The position numbers and the translations under genes are program-made. Below, in pieces: positions 51,801 to 63,477 of a stretch of 64,000 bases of DNA. The stretch spans positions 19,257,256-19,321,255 of the forward strand of contig CM042544.1 of NCBI GenBank assembly GCA_023630585.1. Reading direction: 5' to 3'. Source of the stretch: Cranoglanis bouderius (taxonomy: Eukaryota > Chordata > Actinopteri > Siluriformes > Cranoglanididae). The notes under the pieces are model-generated. The model saw only the letters and a list, made by a program, of their open reading frames with translations, did no database searches and had not been told where the DNA came from. Each line of letters begins with the position of its first letter. The stretch's first letter is position 1.

Positions 51801-52120
51801 AGGGTATCTTCTTACGTAGTGTCTTAAATAAGGCAGGCAACCATATATAGTTTCCCCCCCTTTATCCCATAGAATCTTTCAAGCCAAACCGCAGATGTGG
51901 AATGTTGTAACGATCATTCTAAACTAAATGGCAAAAAATCACAGCATGGGGTCCATCATATCATAACAAATAAGATCTTTATCAAAACTGGAGAACTACT
52001 ACATTTTCCATGTATGTAGGCATTTGATCAGTGTTCTGTGAAGCTAGCAAAAAGGAGAGATAATAAACAAAGACACAGATGAAGAAACTCTCTCTTAGTG
52101 TTGGGGTATCAGATCTCACT
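48801..52120. other. Long intergenic stretch between CCT3 and TMEM79
   Basis: No gene can be supported over 3.3 kb. It contains a 136-codon plus-strand frame at 50332-50742 of unknown meaning, a C-run at 51469-51482, a short (TA)n near 50030, and probably the TMEM79 3' UTR near its right edge (a reverse-strand AATAAA at 51680-51685). Confidence 0.45.
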
Positions 52121-53011
52121 CTATCCCCAGAACCTCTGTCTGTACTCCGGAGGAGGGTTGGGTTGTTCCAGGTCATCCTGGGCAAAGATTGAGCCAGCAG
52201 AATCAGCCATGAAGATGAAGTACAGGTTGGCCACCAACATGGTCAGCATAGGCAAAAAGGAGAACCCGAACCCAAAACCCCTCAGGCTGCTGCCCCACGC
52301 TGCTGCAATCCAGTACACCAGCCTATGGATTACACAAACACTGTTGAAGGCCATCATTGTTTATGTGTGCCTGCCAAGTTAATGAGTTACACAGACACAC
52401 ACACACACGTCATGTATGAAAGGCAAACTGGATGAGAATATGCTACACACATTTCTTCTGTGTCTACTTTAAACATAAATCTAGTTTCAATATAGTCCCT
52501 AATTTAAAGGATTTTCCATTTTGACATATTCTACCACAACCTTGTGAGGTGTTACACAATGAACAGGGAGTAGGAAGGGGTTTTACTTTGGGGGTGCAGT
52601 ACTTTTAAGCAGCATACATGTGGCATGAGCTTTGGAGTCACACCCAAAATTTTTTTTTTTTTTAACAGAAAATGTGTGTTGCTTACAATGATTTATACCA
52701 CAGTGCAGATAATTCTCAAATCAGAAGGTGTTAATCTTCTATCAAAGCACAGCGCTGATAATTGTGATGACCCTAACATAAATGATTGAATGAGTTCATT
52801 AATATAAACCTAATATGTTATGATGTTATGTTATATGAGATTAGAAAAACTTGTTTAACAAAGATAGAGAATATAATCATTGAAATGGTGAACTTTTCCC
52901 TTAGGAGACATTTATTTAACATTTAAGGAAGTTTTGAGTGTCACCATGTTGTACCAGTCACTAAGTTTCCCAATATGAAAGTTAGTTACTAGTTTGCTTC
53001 TTTTATCTATA

Positions 53012-53057
<46 letters not shown>

Positions 53058-54837
53058 TTAGCAGATGCAGCTTCAGTTGAAACGAATCCTGAAAGTCATG
53101 GGTATTGCAGCACCCTCAGCACCCCCACTTCCCACATTCTTGGCAATGTATACATTAATTAGGATGAAGAGAATATGTTACCTGCCAATGGCAAAGATGA
53201 TGGTGAGGAGAGGCACCAGTTTGAGAAGGTTCTGGTTCAGATAAGCAGCCATGACACCCAGCTGAAGGAAGTACAGGAGAAAAAGCGAGATGGAGTCATC
53301 AATGTAGCGGCGGTGGATGTTCACCTCTTCAACCTCTCTGTCACAATGAGGTTTCAGAGAACGGTAGCGCACACGGGACACACCCAGCACCAACATACCT
53401 GAAAGAGTGAAGATCAGCACCAACTCAAATACCTGATCTAGCATTAGGTTGAGACACATAGCACCTGGTAAACACTACACAAGAGATCATATCTTCATCA
53501 ACAGGAAAGAGGTGCTAGCAACAAGAATTAATTTAAAGTAAACAAAAACACAACAGTGATCAAGTCAATGTTTTGTCAGAAAGCTTGCAAACATAGGCAA
53601 ATTTTTCTTCGCAGCCTTACCCAGAACAATCGGTACGACTGCAAAGACTGAACAGCGCAGTGTGTAGACCAGTCTTAGGGGGGCGCTATCCAGCAGAGGA
53701 GCATCAAAGGGTAGGAAAGTGTGGCCACCCCAGACCAGGACAGGGAAGATCAGAGCTGACATGAATATAGATACTCCAATTTTCAGTGCATCACGGTATG
53801 TCCCAGCACATGAACCTTGGAAAAAAAAAAGCCATGAGACAATGGAATGCTTTAAAAATCACTTTTTTTGTCCTGTGTAAGTCAGAAAACAATCTAAACT
53901 CCTGGGGCGCAGATTATGATTTTGTTTTAAACCCAGTTTAAATATTCTTCATAAGACACAGGGATCAAACAGGCCTACTTACGAGACTTTTTTTTTTTCT
54001 AATAAAAATTAAGTAGCATATCTTCCACTTGTTTATGTCAAGAATTCAAACAATTGTGTGTAATCTTTATTTTATATCAGTTTCCCCATTCTATTCAAGG
54101 GTATCAATCATTTGGGACTTGACTGGATGCCTGCGTGTCAGCCTATTTAATACATCTACAGTAACAAAACATATCAGAACAAAATAGTTTTTTTTCCACT
54201 CACAGATTTGCAAGTCGTTCTGTTTGGGATAGTCATGGTAGTCATAGTAGCCATCTGGAAGTGTGTCTTGCTGTCCAATGAAGGCATGATTTTCCTCCTG
54301 CCACATGTCTGACCTGCACCTGGGTGGATCAGGCATACTGATAGAGCGCAGGATGCTTACACTCGGATTGAAGACCCCGGCTGCTTTCTCTGGCATACCA
54401 TTCAACTCCTCCACCTCAATCTCCAAGTGTGAAACCTTCTCTCTTAGCTCAGGCTGTTTTCCCTCCAGGCAGTCTTCGCACGTTGCTTGCTTTTCTCGCC
54501 CACCAAACTCTCTCTCACTCTCAGTCCTGCTTACTCCTCCACGGAGGGACCCACTATCTGATCTCTCACTCTCTTTCTCTCCTACAAGATCCATTTTGCT
54601 CTTCTCTAGTTTGAGATCAGATGCTGCTTTTTCTATCTTTCCAAGTTGATTAGCCTTGTCTCCAGGCCAGGGTAGTGTGCTTGGCTCCGTATCAGCATCA
54701 CTGATCTTTTCTTCTGTTTTTTTCATGTCTGTATTCATTTTCTTCTCTGTTTCCCAGTCAGGAACAGAAGGTTCTGGCATTAGAACTAGAGGAGCTTTGA
54801 CCATTGGCACAGAGTCTGAAGAAAGATTCTCAGACAT
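52121..54837 (-). CDS. tmem79: TMEM79 (mattrin), multi-pass membrane protein, 4 coding exons, 415 aa
   Basis: Membrane protein of the trans-Golgi/endolysosomal system with a MAPEG-like core; in mammals it supports lamellar granule secretion in skin, and vertebrate orthologues dampen Wnt signalling through Frizzled turnover. Minus-strand exons: 54837-54204, 53815-53621, 53398-53182, 52322-52121; 1248 nt, in frame (human 394 aa). Residues 1-211 are a soluble acidic Ser/Glu/Lys-rich N-terminus with heptad-like leucines near 130 (LREKVSHLEIEVEEL). The C-terminal half carries about five hydrophobic segments, including IGVSIFMSALIFPVLVW, LRCSVFAVVPIVLG, SLFLLYFLQLGVMAAYL, LLKLVPLLTIIFAIG and FLPMLTMLVANLYFIFM. 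It ends in a short PPPEYRQRFWG tail. Its position next to CCT3, transcribed toward it, supports the assignment. Confidence 0.95.
53012..53057. repeat. (ATT)n microsatellite in TMEM79 intron 3
   Basis: Fifteen or so ATT units between coding exons 3 and 4 of TMEM79. Confidence 0.95.
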
Positions 54838-55405
54838 CTTGAATTAAAATATTTTAGACTTATAATGTAGGGGCACATTAAATACCATCAAAGTGTTCAT
54901 CTAAGGCCATCTCTCAGAAAAGGGATCACATTTGAGTTTCTCCTTTCTGAAAAAAAATAATTAAAAAATTTAATGCAGTAGGTCAGTGAGGTATATTTTA
55001 AACATACCACAATAAATGTTTGTTGTTATTTTTAATCAAGCTGTTAAGGAAATCACATTGAACTGCACTCATAGAAAAGAGGTTTCTCCAAATGTCTCCA
55101 AGCCTACTTTTTTTTTTTTTTTTTTTTTTTTGCCATTCAGAAGATATTTATTTGTGTGAACTTCAAATTATGAAGACATTTGCATCCAAAGGGTCAGTCA
55201 TTACATTCTCTGAATATTTGGTAAGGATATTTTTGAGTTAAAGTAATATCTGAACCGATATTTTAGTAAATTAACATTATTGGTGATTTTGACTAAACCA
55301 CACTTAGGTTTACTGCCATGATGCACATCTTCAGACACAAAATTCTGTGAAACTTTAACAACTGAAAACTAACAGATGAATTAAAAATCAGTTTCCTGAT
55401 TATTA

Positions 55406-56488
55406 CAGGTGCATCTCAAAAAATTAGAATATCGTAGAAAAGTTCATTTTTCCCGTAATTTAATTTTAAAAAGTGGAACTTGCATATATTCTAGATTCAT
55501 TACACATAAAGTGAAATATTTCAAGCCTTTTTTGTTTTAATCTTGATGATCTTGAGGAATCTTGATGAAAAATCCAGTATCTCAGAAATATTAGAATAAA
55601 GAATTTATAATACAGCAATGTCGACCTGAGAAGATCTCTAATCAGCTAATTAACTCAAAACACGTTTTTACTCAAAACACCGTTGCTCAGTGGTCCAAAG
55701 GCCTCCGTTCATATGAAAGTAAATTTTGCGTTTCATTTTGAAATCAAGGTCCCAGAGTCTGGAGGAAGAGTGGAGAGGCACAGAATCCAAGTTGCTTGAA
55801 GTCCAGTGTGAAGTTTCCACAGTCAGTGATGATTTGGGGTGCCATGTCATCTGCTGGTGTTGGTCCACTGTGTTTTCTCAAGTCGAGAGTCAATGCAGCC
55901 ATCAACCAGGAGATTTTAGAGCACTTCATGCTTCCATCTGCTGACAAGCTTTATGGAGATGCTGATTTCCTTTTCCAGCAGGACTTGGCACCTGCCCACA
56001 GTGCCAAAACTACTAGTAACTGGTTTGCTGCACATGGTATTACTGTGCTTGATTGGCCAGCCAACTCGCCTGACCTGAATTTTATCAAGAGGAAGATGAG
56101 AGACAACCAGACCCAACAATACAGACGAGCTGAAGGCCGCTATCAAAGCAACCTGGGCTTCCATAACACCTCAGCAGTGCCACAGGCTGGTTGCCTCCAT
56201 GCCACGCCGCACTGAAGCAGTAATTCGTGCAAAAGGATCCCCGACCAAGTATTGAGTGCATAAATTAACGTACTTTTCAGAAGGTCGACATTTCTGTATT
56301 ATAAATTCTTTATTCTAATATTTTGAGATACTGGATTTTTGATTTCTATGAGCTATAAGCCGTAATCATCAAGATTAAAACAAAAAAAGGCTTGAAATAT
56401 TTCACTTTATGTGCAGTGAATCTAGGATATATGAAAGTGAAAAAATGAACTTTTCCCACAATATTAAATTTTTTTTTAGATGCGTCTG
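55406..56488 (+). mobile_element. Internally deleted Tc1-like element, copy C, 1083 bp
   Basis: Ends CAGGTGCATCTCAAAAAATT and the degraded inverse GATGCGTCTG, with TA on both flanks. The transposase region starts only at TVAQWSK-equivalent sequence (about 55680), so the DNA-binding half is deleted; the catalytic half (SVMIWGAMSSAGVGP, FQQDLAPAHSAKT) is frameshifted. It lies in the 5' intron of TMEM79, and its end regions differ enough from copies A and B to suggest a sister subfamily. Confidence 0.85.
55796..56215 (+). pseudogene. Transposase remnant of copy C
   Basis: A 139-codon open piece holds the second catalytic block (QQDLAPAHSAKT) and LDWPANSPDLN, then a deletion joins it to a shifted tail. 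The first catalytic SDES block upstream is altered (the equivalent reads SYESKFCVSF). Confidence 0.8.
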
Positions 56489-57385
56489 TATATTAACATA
56501 TTTCTGTTTAGGGCGTTTCATCATCATGCGACACTGGTGGAATGCAACAGCAATTAAACATCAGGAAATACAACAACTATACTAAACTAAACAGCAACTA
56601 AACAGGAGGAAATACATCTATTCACATAGGTACACACAACGTGTGCTAGCTATATTTTAATATCTTCACCTAGGTAACAACATGGTAACTGTTTCTATTA
56701 TGTAGTTTTAAAAAAGTCTAAATCAGGTATGATAACACAAACATCAATATCAAATTTTATATAACAAAAAAAGAAAGAAAGAAATCGATTTGCAAACAAT
56801 ACAACTAAGAAGGAATGGTATTACATCCTACCGTTTTGGTCCCATACACAGACATTAGACATATAGAATAGGGAACCTGCTGTATGTGGCTCTTTAAAAC
56901 GACCTTTTAGGGAACTAAATAGATTCAACTAATTTTTAGTTATCTGGAACATTTTTGGCCAAGAGTGCACTCCAAAGTCATTAACCAAACGCAAGATAGG
57001 TGTGATATGTTATGAAATGTATTAACATCTTGATAAACCAAAAGCAGGTCGCTCTTTAACTTTCAGTGTTATGGCGACACTGCAGCTCGACATGGCCACG
57101 CATTTTCATTTCCCAAACACGACATGGCTTCATAAACCAAATCACAGCACTTTCAACATTAAACATTGTAAAGGAGAAAAAGGAAGAGTCGTTCTTTATT
57201 ATAATCCCACTGTACGGAGAGTATAGTTAGTTAAAAAGACAACAGTCACAGGCCCATATGTAGCCTAATGATACTGACAGGTCGATAATACCCGACAGAA
57301 CAATCCGGAAGTCAACAAGTAAAACTCAATAGTTAGCCACCACTGAAAAGTTAGGTGTAAGTCACTACGTTTCCAGTACACTTAC

Positions 57386-57460
57386 CCAAAATTCAGCAGC
57401 ATAAATTTCCCGAAGTTTTGGTCAGTTTTCCCAGCGAACCATGCTCCGGGTCTTATTTAG
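57386..57460 (-). other. Predicted 5' non-coding exon of TMEM79
   Basis: On the minus strand a donor GGGTAAGT lies at 57386-57380, after a moderately GC-rich segment (GAAAATTTCTAAATAAGACC region). It would splice to an acceptor just before the ATG at 54837 (TTAATTCAAG). The right edge is not defined. Confidence 0.35.
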
Positions 57461-57747
57461 AAATTTTCCGGAAGTGGAAGTTCAGGTGTGTCCAGGTGCC
57501 TCTGAGTGTTTAACTCTCTCTCCCCCCGTCTCTCTCTCTGGCTCCATGCGCCTTCTACTGGCTGTGTCCCGCTTGTCGAAGTGTGAGAAAGATCACAGAC
57601 CACAATCCGGAACATTTGCAATGTAAACCCACATGTCGGATTTAGTCCTCTCATTTGGAGTTTGAAATTTTCCCCAGCACTATCTTTTCTCCCAAGCAAA
57701 GACCTATTTTTGAAATTTTCCCTAGCAGAAAAGGGCTAACACGGATT

Positions 57748-57772
57748 CTTCTTCTTCTTCTTCTTCTTCTTC

Positions 57773-57818
<46 letters not shown>

Positions 57819-57820
57819 CA
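57748..57820. repeat. (TTC)n(ATT)n microsatellite
   Basis: About 8 TTC units followed by about 15 ATT units upstream of TMEM79. Confidence 0.95.
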
Positions 57821-57930
57821 TTAGCATTAGTATTGTAATGTTATGAAGCAGTACATTAAGCCTCATTAGGACACGGAACTCATGTAGTTTAATGTTTCAT
57901 TTAATATTTTTGCATTGTTAGTGATCGCTG

Positions 57931-57985
<55 letters not shown>
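57931..57985. repeat. (ATG)n microsatellite
   Basis: About 17 GAT/ATG units; the Met-rich reading frame over it is an artefact. Confidence 0.95.
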
Positions 57986-58166
57986 ATTAATAGCATTATT
58001 CACTCATTTTCACTTTATTCTGGCCAGGGCCACAGTAAATCCAGAGCCTATCCTGAAAATAAGGCGAGAGATGTGTACGTGTACGTCACCCCAAAATGAA
58101 TGGCAGATCTACTTTTATGGCTTCAGAAAATATGGGCATCATTACTTTGATGAATTCAGTGAAATG

Positions 58167-58168
<2 letters not shown>

Positions 58169-58236
<68 letters not shown>
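58169..58236. repeat. (ATT)n microsatellite
   Basis: About 22 ATT units. Confidence 0.95.
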
Positions 58237-58871
58237 TACAGTGTACGTTGGTGTCACGCATTAGCCAACTATTATTCTGATCCTGGAGAAATTTCTCACC
58301 AAATAGCCCACATTATAATTACTCCTGAATGGTAAAAAAAAATCCATTGTGGTTGTTTAAATAATTCAACTGAATTAGGAGGCAGTTGCTTGTTAACGAA
58401 CGGTCTATTGCTTTACTTTTGACTGATTAAGACTGATTAATGAAAAGGAAAGACTAAAATAAATAAAATAAATATTGGCTAGCTGTATATTACTACTACT
58501 ACTACTATCTGTATCTGTTTTCATAACTGTAATATTGGTGATTGGGGGCTGTGACATTTCCTACTCAAGAACTAATTGCACAAAATACACATCTTGTGTA
58601 ACAAATTCAAGATTATTTGTAACTTTAAAAAAAATCTAAAAGCATTATGCTTTAACAATGAAATATCTCAAATAGGATAGCATCTGCTTATAGCCCATGT
58701 AGCATAGCAAATCATTTGACAGAATCTTATCATTCAGTAACTTGGGAGAAATACATTTATCTTTATTGGAAACAAATATAAAAAGCACATCAAATGCAAG
58801 ACCTACTTGTGAACCACATGGCACATGGTCTCTCTGAAGTGTGTCTCAGTATTAAGTATGTAATATATCAA

Positions 58872-58877
58872 ACACAC

Positions 58878-58932
<55 letters not shown>
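58872..58932. repeat. (CA)n microsatellite
   Basis: About 28 CA units, nearly uninterrupted. Confidence 0.95.
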
Positions 58933-58934
<2 letters not shown>

Positions 58935-59337
58935 GTGCATTGTAATGACTACAGTAATTCCTGACACTAGAGCTTAATGTGCTGTGGCAGTAATTGCCTC
59001 CAATGACAGTTTCAAACAGAGCAATCTCAACTATACAGACTATAAATCAACAGCAGGTAGTAAAATGAAATAAAAACAGGCACTGAAATGGCAATTCATA
59101 TCTTTTGCACATCATAGACACATTTCTTGTTTATGTGAGCTGGATCTCTTTTAAAAACATGTAGTTATGCTAATCACAGCTTTGCACCAGAGCATTTGCG
59201 AAATCAATAATGCACTGATAGCTTGTGCACAACAGCGAATTCACATCATTTGAATGAACAGTTCATTTCTGTAATTAGGAAATACTGTTGAACAATATGC
59301 ACCACATCAGACACACCCTATTAAAGCACACTGCAGA

Positions 59338-59401
59338 GAGAAAAAGACAGAAAGAGAGTGAGAGAGAGAGTGTGAAAGAGAGAGAGAGAGAGAGAGAGAG
59401 G
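59338..59401. repeat. (GA)n-rich tract
   Basis: Imperfect AGAGAG run that ends in GGGGAGGAAC. It lies in or just beyond the presumed 3' UTR of the cortexin gene. Confidence 0.85.
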
Positions 59402-60018
59402 GGAGGAACTTGTCAAAGCTCTCATCCAGATGCCTAAGGAGGCTGCTTGGTCATTACATTGATTGACATTTAGCTTAATAACAACGAGGCCAGTTTTTTT
59501 TCTTCCTGGCAGCTCTGTAAACACACTGAATCATAAGGCCAAAAGCTCAGGACTTTCTCAACAAAGAGCTCAGAGGATTTTACAATCCCTAACCAAAAGC
59601 ACTTTAAGTTCTATAAAGGTAGTGGAGTCATAAATTCAGTAAAGGATTTACCCTCATTGTGAGAATTAATAATTTACACTGCATCAGCATGAGATAAATA
59701 GCTCACCCAAACTGCTTATGACAGGTAATTGGCTAGTTTTAGCTCTGGGTGTGTCATCGCTAATACTTCTTAGGAAACCTGGATGTGACATCACTTATCA
59801 GCTGTGGTGAAATATGTGAGGTATTGTGCTGGCAGTAAATTATCCTATAAGTATAAATGGAAGAAATGTATAGTAGAACATGTGTTTTGTTTTTTCAAAA
59901 ATGAGACATCATGCCACCATATGTATACCACCAGCGTGGAGGTGTTATTTGACTCTGTGGTGGAGACTGTGAGGTAGCCATCATGTGGCATCATGACCGG
60001 CCTAGCCCAGGAAGTCCC

Positions 60019-60252
60019 TCACGCGATGCGGTAGTCAAATGTGTCTTTCTCCATATAGTCCGTCCATGTGGAAGAAGGCATGCTGCTGTAGGGGTCCAGC
60101 AGAATGCGGAAACAACGCACAATCAGCAGGCCCAGGAAAATGAAGAGGAGCAGCACAAAGACGAAGGCTGCCTTTTGCTCAAGGGTGAGAAAAGGGATGG
60201 GCTGAGTGGCCCCAGACGCAGACAGTGTGCTGCTGTGGAGGTGCTCGGCCAT
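60019..60252 (-). CDS. Cortexin family protein, single coding exon, 77 aa
   Basis: Small single-pass membrane protein of neurons; the family's molecular role is poorly known. The hydrophobic segment (residues about 28-49) is followed by the family signature VRCFRILLDPYSSMPSSTW (46-63) and an acidic C-terminus (TFDYRIA). Human cortexins are 81-82 aa. Start choice: a minus-strand acceptor (GGTTGCAG) ends at 60273, leaving 20 nt of 5' UTR in this exon before ATG at 60252; a farther in-frame ATG at 60285 would lie in the intron. The core is intermediate: FVLLLFIFLGLLIVRCFRI is nearer CTXN3, YSSMPSSTW nearer CTXN2. No symbol is assigned because it may be a distinct fourth member. The 5' exon is about 1.1 kb away. 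Confidence 0.92.
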   Translation of the reverse strand: MAEHLHSSTLSASGATQPIPFLTLEQKAAFVFVLLLFIFLGLLIVRCFRILLDPYSSMPSSTWTDYMEKDTFDYRIA

Positions 60253-61393
60253 CCTCGGCTTGTCAATGCACTCTGCAACCCACAAGCCTCCCTCACCACG
60301 GCTTCAGTGGCATGTAGCCATCACGTCGAGCCTCAGATTCAACAAGTTTCCTGTCAGAAGCATTTTAACAACATTAACTTACGCCCATTTATTTTTGTAA
60401 AACAGAAATTGCTAAGCACTACGAAAACATGGTAGGAGTTTAATTTTGGAGAAGATTCTAGAAAGAAAGAAAATAATTGTAACTAAAAACAGAACAATGT
60501 CATGTCATACCCCATCCTCCTTAATGCTATACTCAGTGTTCTTTACAACAATACTGCAAGTTTAAAAATAACATAGGAAAGATGTTAAATAAATATTTGC
60601 TTTGAGTGAACGTGCAAGGCTTCATATCTAATGTCATATGCCTGGTTATTTTCAGCATGTACCGCCATAAATTTAGGTGGTTTGTATTGTGAACCCTATA
60701 AATCATTTGTATATATTATAAAAATATATATTTCTATAATCATGTTCCACTAATGCACAAATATCCTCATTGCATCTAGCCATTTACATCTATATAACAG
60801 GAAACACTTCAACACATTTTTAATATACGGCTTAACATTTAGTGGAATAGCACGAAAAGGCAAGCTGGTATTTTCATAATCGAATATGTTAAAATAGCCG
60901 GCTCCACTGGAGGGTGGTGACCCTACAATGGTACACTTCTCTGATGTCAGTATCCAATAATAGACCTGGCACTCCCTGCGAAATTTCACGATTTCATAAT
61001 GTAGGAGCATTTTGCGTGTGCCGCACCTGTAACTCTTTAACTACTCATGTTTAACTCATTTCATATCTATAAGAGGAAAATTATGCTGAATTTGATTCCA
61101 CATACTAACATGGCTACACATGTTTACACAGCAAAAAAAAAAAAAAAAATCCAGAAAACTCACTCGCATTTCTTCATATCTGTGTGAACAGAATTATATT
61201 GTACATGCAGCAGAATGGGCAGTGTCTTACCTTGTATATTTTCATACTGATTAGTATTACAAATTTGCATTTTACTATATATTATATAAGCCAATATCCT
61301 GTCTCTGGTTCATACATCTATGTAGTTGTGTAGATGGGAGCTTCGTGTTCCATGACACTAGCAGTTTGGAATGCAATACAATCACTCACTTAC

Positions 61394-61560
61394 CTGTTGT
61401 GGAGGAGCAGCTAAAAAAGATCCGTCAGAGGCAAGCAGATGGATGCCAAAAATAAACTGATAAAGTCTCGGCATCCATTATGACTCCGTGCCTGAAGCCT
61501 TACGTTTTCTCAACTTTTTAACGCAGTCCCTCAGTTAATTCAGAAATCAAAATAATAGCT
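61394..61560 (-). other. Predicted 5' non-coding exon of the cortexin gene
   Basis: On the minus strand the sequence TCCTCCACAACAG is followed by GTAAGTG, an excellent donor at 61393. The splice to 60272 puts an untranslated leader before the cortexin ATG, as in cortexin genes of other vertebrates. The outer edge is unknown; sequence just beyond (61561-61620) is pyrimidine-rich on plus. Confidence 0.5.
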
Positions 61561-62773
61561 TCTGTTCCTTGCTTGCATTCCTGGCTTTTGTTGTGCAACT
61601 CCCTCTCCCCCCTACCAGATGAGTGTGTGGTGGTGTCATATCACCCATAGCAACCAGTTGCCATAGCAATTCCTCAAAGTGTGTTCACTGAATGCTGGGC
61701 GAGTGAGAGAGTCGCGTGATCCAACCGAGGCTCTCTGCAAATCACTGTTTCAGTGAAGCATGAAGATTCAATAAGGGCTCAGGATCGTGTCATATCAACA
61801 CATCATAGTCATCACCTCTGACTTGCACCAGGGCCAGAATAATAATACATTTTCATTTGGTGTGTCTCAGATATTAGTAGCATATAATATTTTAGTAAAA
61901 CTCAATTTTGTTTTCTAGTCACCAAAGAAAAGCGAACAAAGCTTCGCAGAATTACACATGTATCTAAATGTGAGCTATCTTTTATTATAGCTATTAATAT
62001 CCTATTAATAACTTTTGTATGAAATGAATTTGCTGTGAATACAAATTCAATGTTTTTATTTAATACGTTTACAGGGATAAAACTCCACAAGAAACCTCTA
62101 CTGACCATTGTTTTGGATTTTAGGATTTGAGCACTTCTGTAACATCCTCTATGATCAAAATTGATTCAAGTGTACTTGAATTCTTTGAAGTAGAATAAGC
62201 TAAAGCCAACCTGACATATTTCTGTTTACAGTCTTTTTGTGCTGTTGACACACAAAAGGACTTTATTCCTTTTATTGACAGGCTGGATTAATATCTTAAA
62301 TACAACATGATTATAAATGCCGAAATGGAAGAGGATGTTTATTGCTGTGTTCAAGCAAGGCCAGTCTTTTACCCCGAGTCACAGAAAGACCTTTATCTTC
62401 ACATGCATATCCTACAAAGGGCACACACGCACGAACATTTGTGTCACTTATAATAATCAAATTGCATGTGCTTGCTTTCTATCACATTCTAAGAATGTGA
62501 ACATTGAGGTTTCCATTACGTGCCACCTGAAGCCAAAATAGTTACAAAATAGAATGATCTTGCATATGATATTATGATGGTAGATGATTATGTTACAATT
62601 ATTTGAAGGTTAACAAACATGTGAATCCCAGCAAGGGTTTGAAGTACCCAATTTATTTTACAAATTCATGTGAAAACAAATTCTTCTAAAAATTCTGGTG
62701 AGAAAGATAAATAATTTTGCATATAGGGAAGTTCTGGGTCCCCAGTGAGGCTGGCCATCCCTAAAGTCACCTA

Positions 62774-62845
62774 CAGGTGCATCTCAATAAATTAGAATGT
62801 CGTGAAAAAGTTCATTTATTTCAGTAATTCAACTCAAATTGTGTA
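62774..62845. mobile_element. Solitary end fragment of the 1508-bp Tc1 family
   Basis: CAGGTGCATCTCAATAAATT followed by AGAATGTCGTGAAAAAGTTC and TTATTTCAGTAATTCAACTC matches the left end of copy B at 36934-37004, then breaks off after AAATTGTG. Confidence 0.85.
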
Positions 62846-62922
62846 TACTCAGAGAGTAGAGTGTAATCTGATCATACTGGATTGCTTTCTAATGCAACTT
62901 TTAGTGCTATATGGGCAAAATA

Positions 62923-63475
62923 CAGTACTGTGCAAAGGTTTTAGGCACCCTATTTTTTTAAAATACAAACTTTGTTATAGATTTTTTTTTATTTTATGAC
63001 TTCTACATTATCAAGTCAGTACGAAAAACATGTTAGATTCCCAAACATTAGTTTTCTAGCACAAAATTAAATGTTACAGAAAAATGTTTGTATGTCATTA
63101 AAGAAAGCAGCATATTACGTAAGAGACACTTTTCAGACAAAAAGCACAATGAAGGCTGCTGGGTTTTGCTGCAAAAATAAGAAGCAAGTGCGAAAGTCAA
63201 AGTCTCCAGAAGAACTGTGGCTGGTTCTGCAACATGCTCAATAAAACTTACCAGCTCATTTCCTTATAAAACTGCACAAATTGTACCCAAGACTACTATT
63301 TTAATTTAAATTTTTATTTTTTTGTCACACCAAATATCGACTTTCTTTCATTTACTGTTTACTGCTCTTTACGGTATTTGTTTTTTAATGTAGAAACATT
63401 TAATTTCATTATTTTGAAGGCACCTTTGCTCTACAGCATTTCTTTGCATGTGCCTAAAACTTTTGCACAGTACTG
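62923..63475 (-). mobile_element. Non-autonomous Tc1/mariner-type MITE, 553 bp, copy 2
   Basis: Termini CAGTACTGTGCAAAGGTTTT and the inverse, TA on both flanks (62921-62922, 63476-63477). It is inverted relative to 5826-6328: the GGCACCCTATTTTTTTA end is here at the left. No coding capacity. Confidence 0.9.
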
Positions 63476-63477
63476 TA

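Noticed and set aside
54305..54649. 114-codon plus-strand Ser/Leu-rich frame
   Set aside because: Antisense shadow of the acidic N-terminal exon of TMEM79, which has splice and family support on the minus strand.
57915..58335. Poly-Met, poly-Tyr and poly-Ile frames
   Set aside because: Translation of trinucleotide microsatellites.
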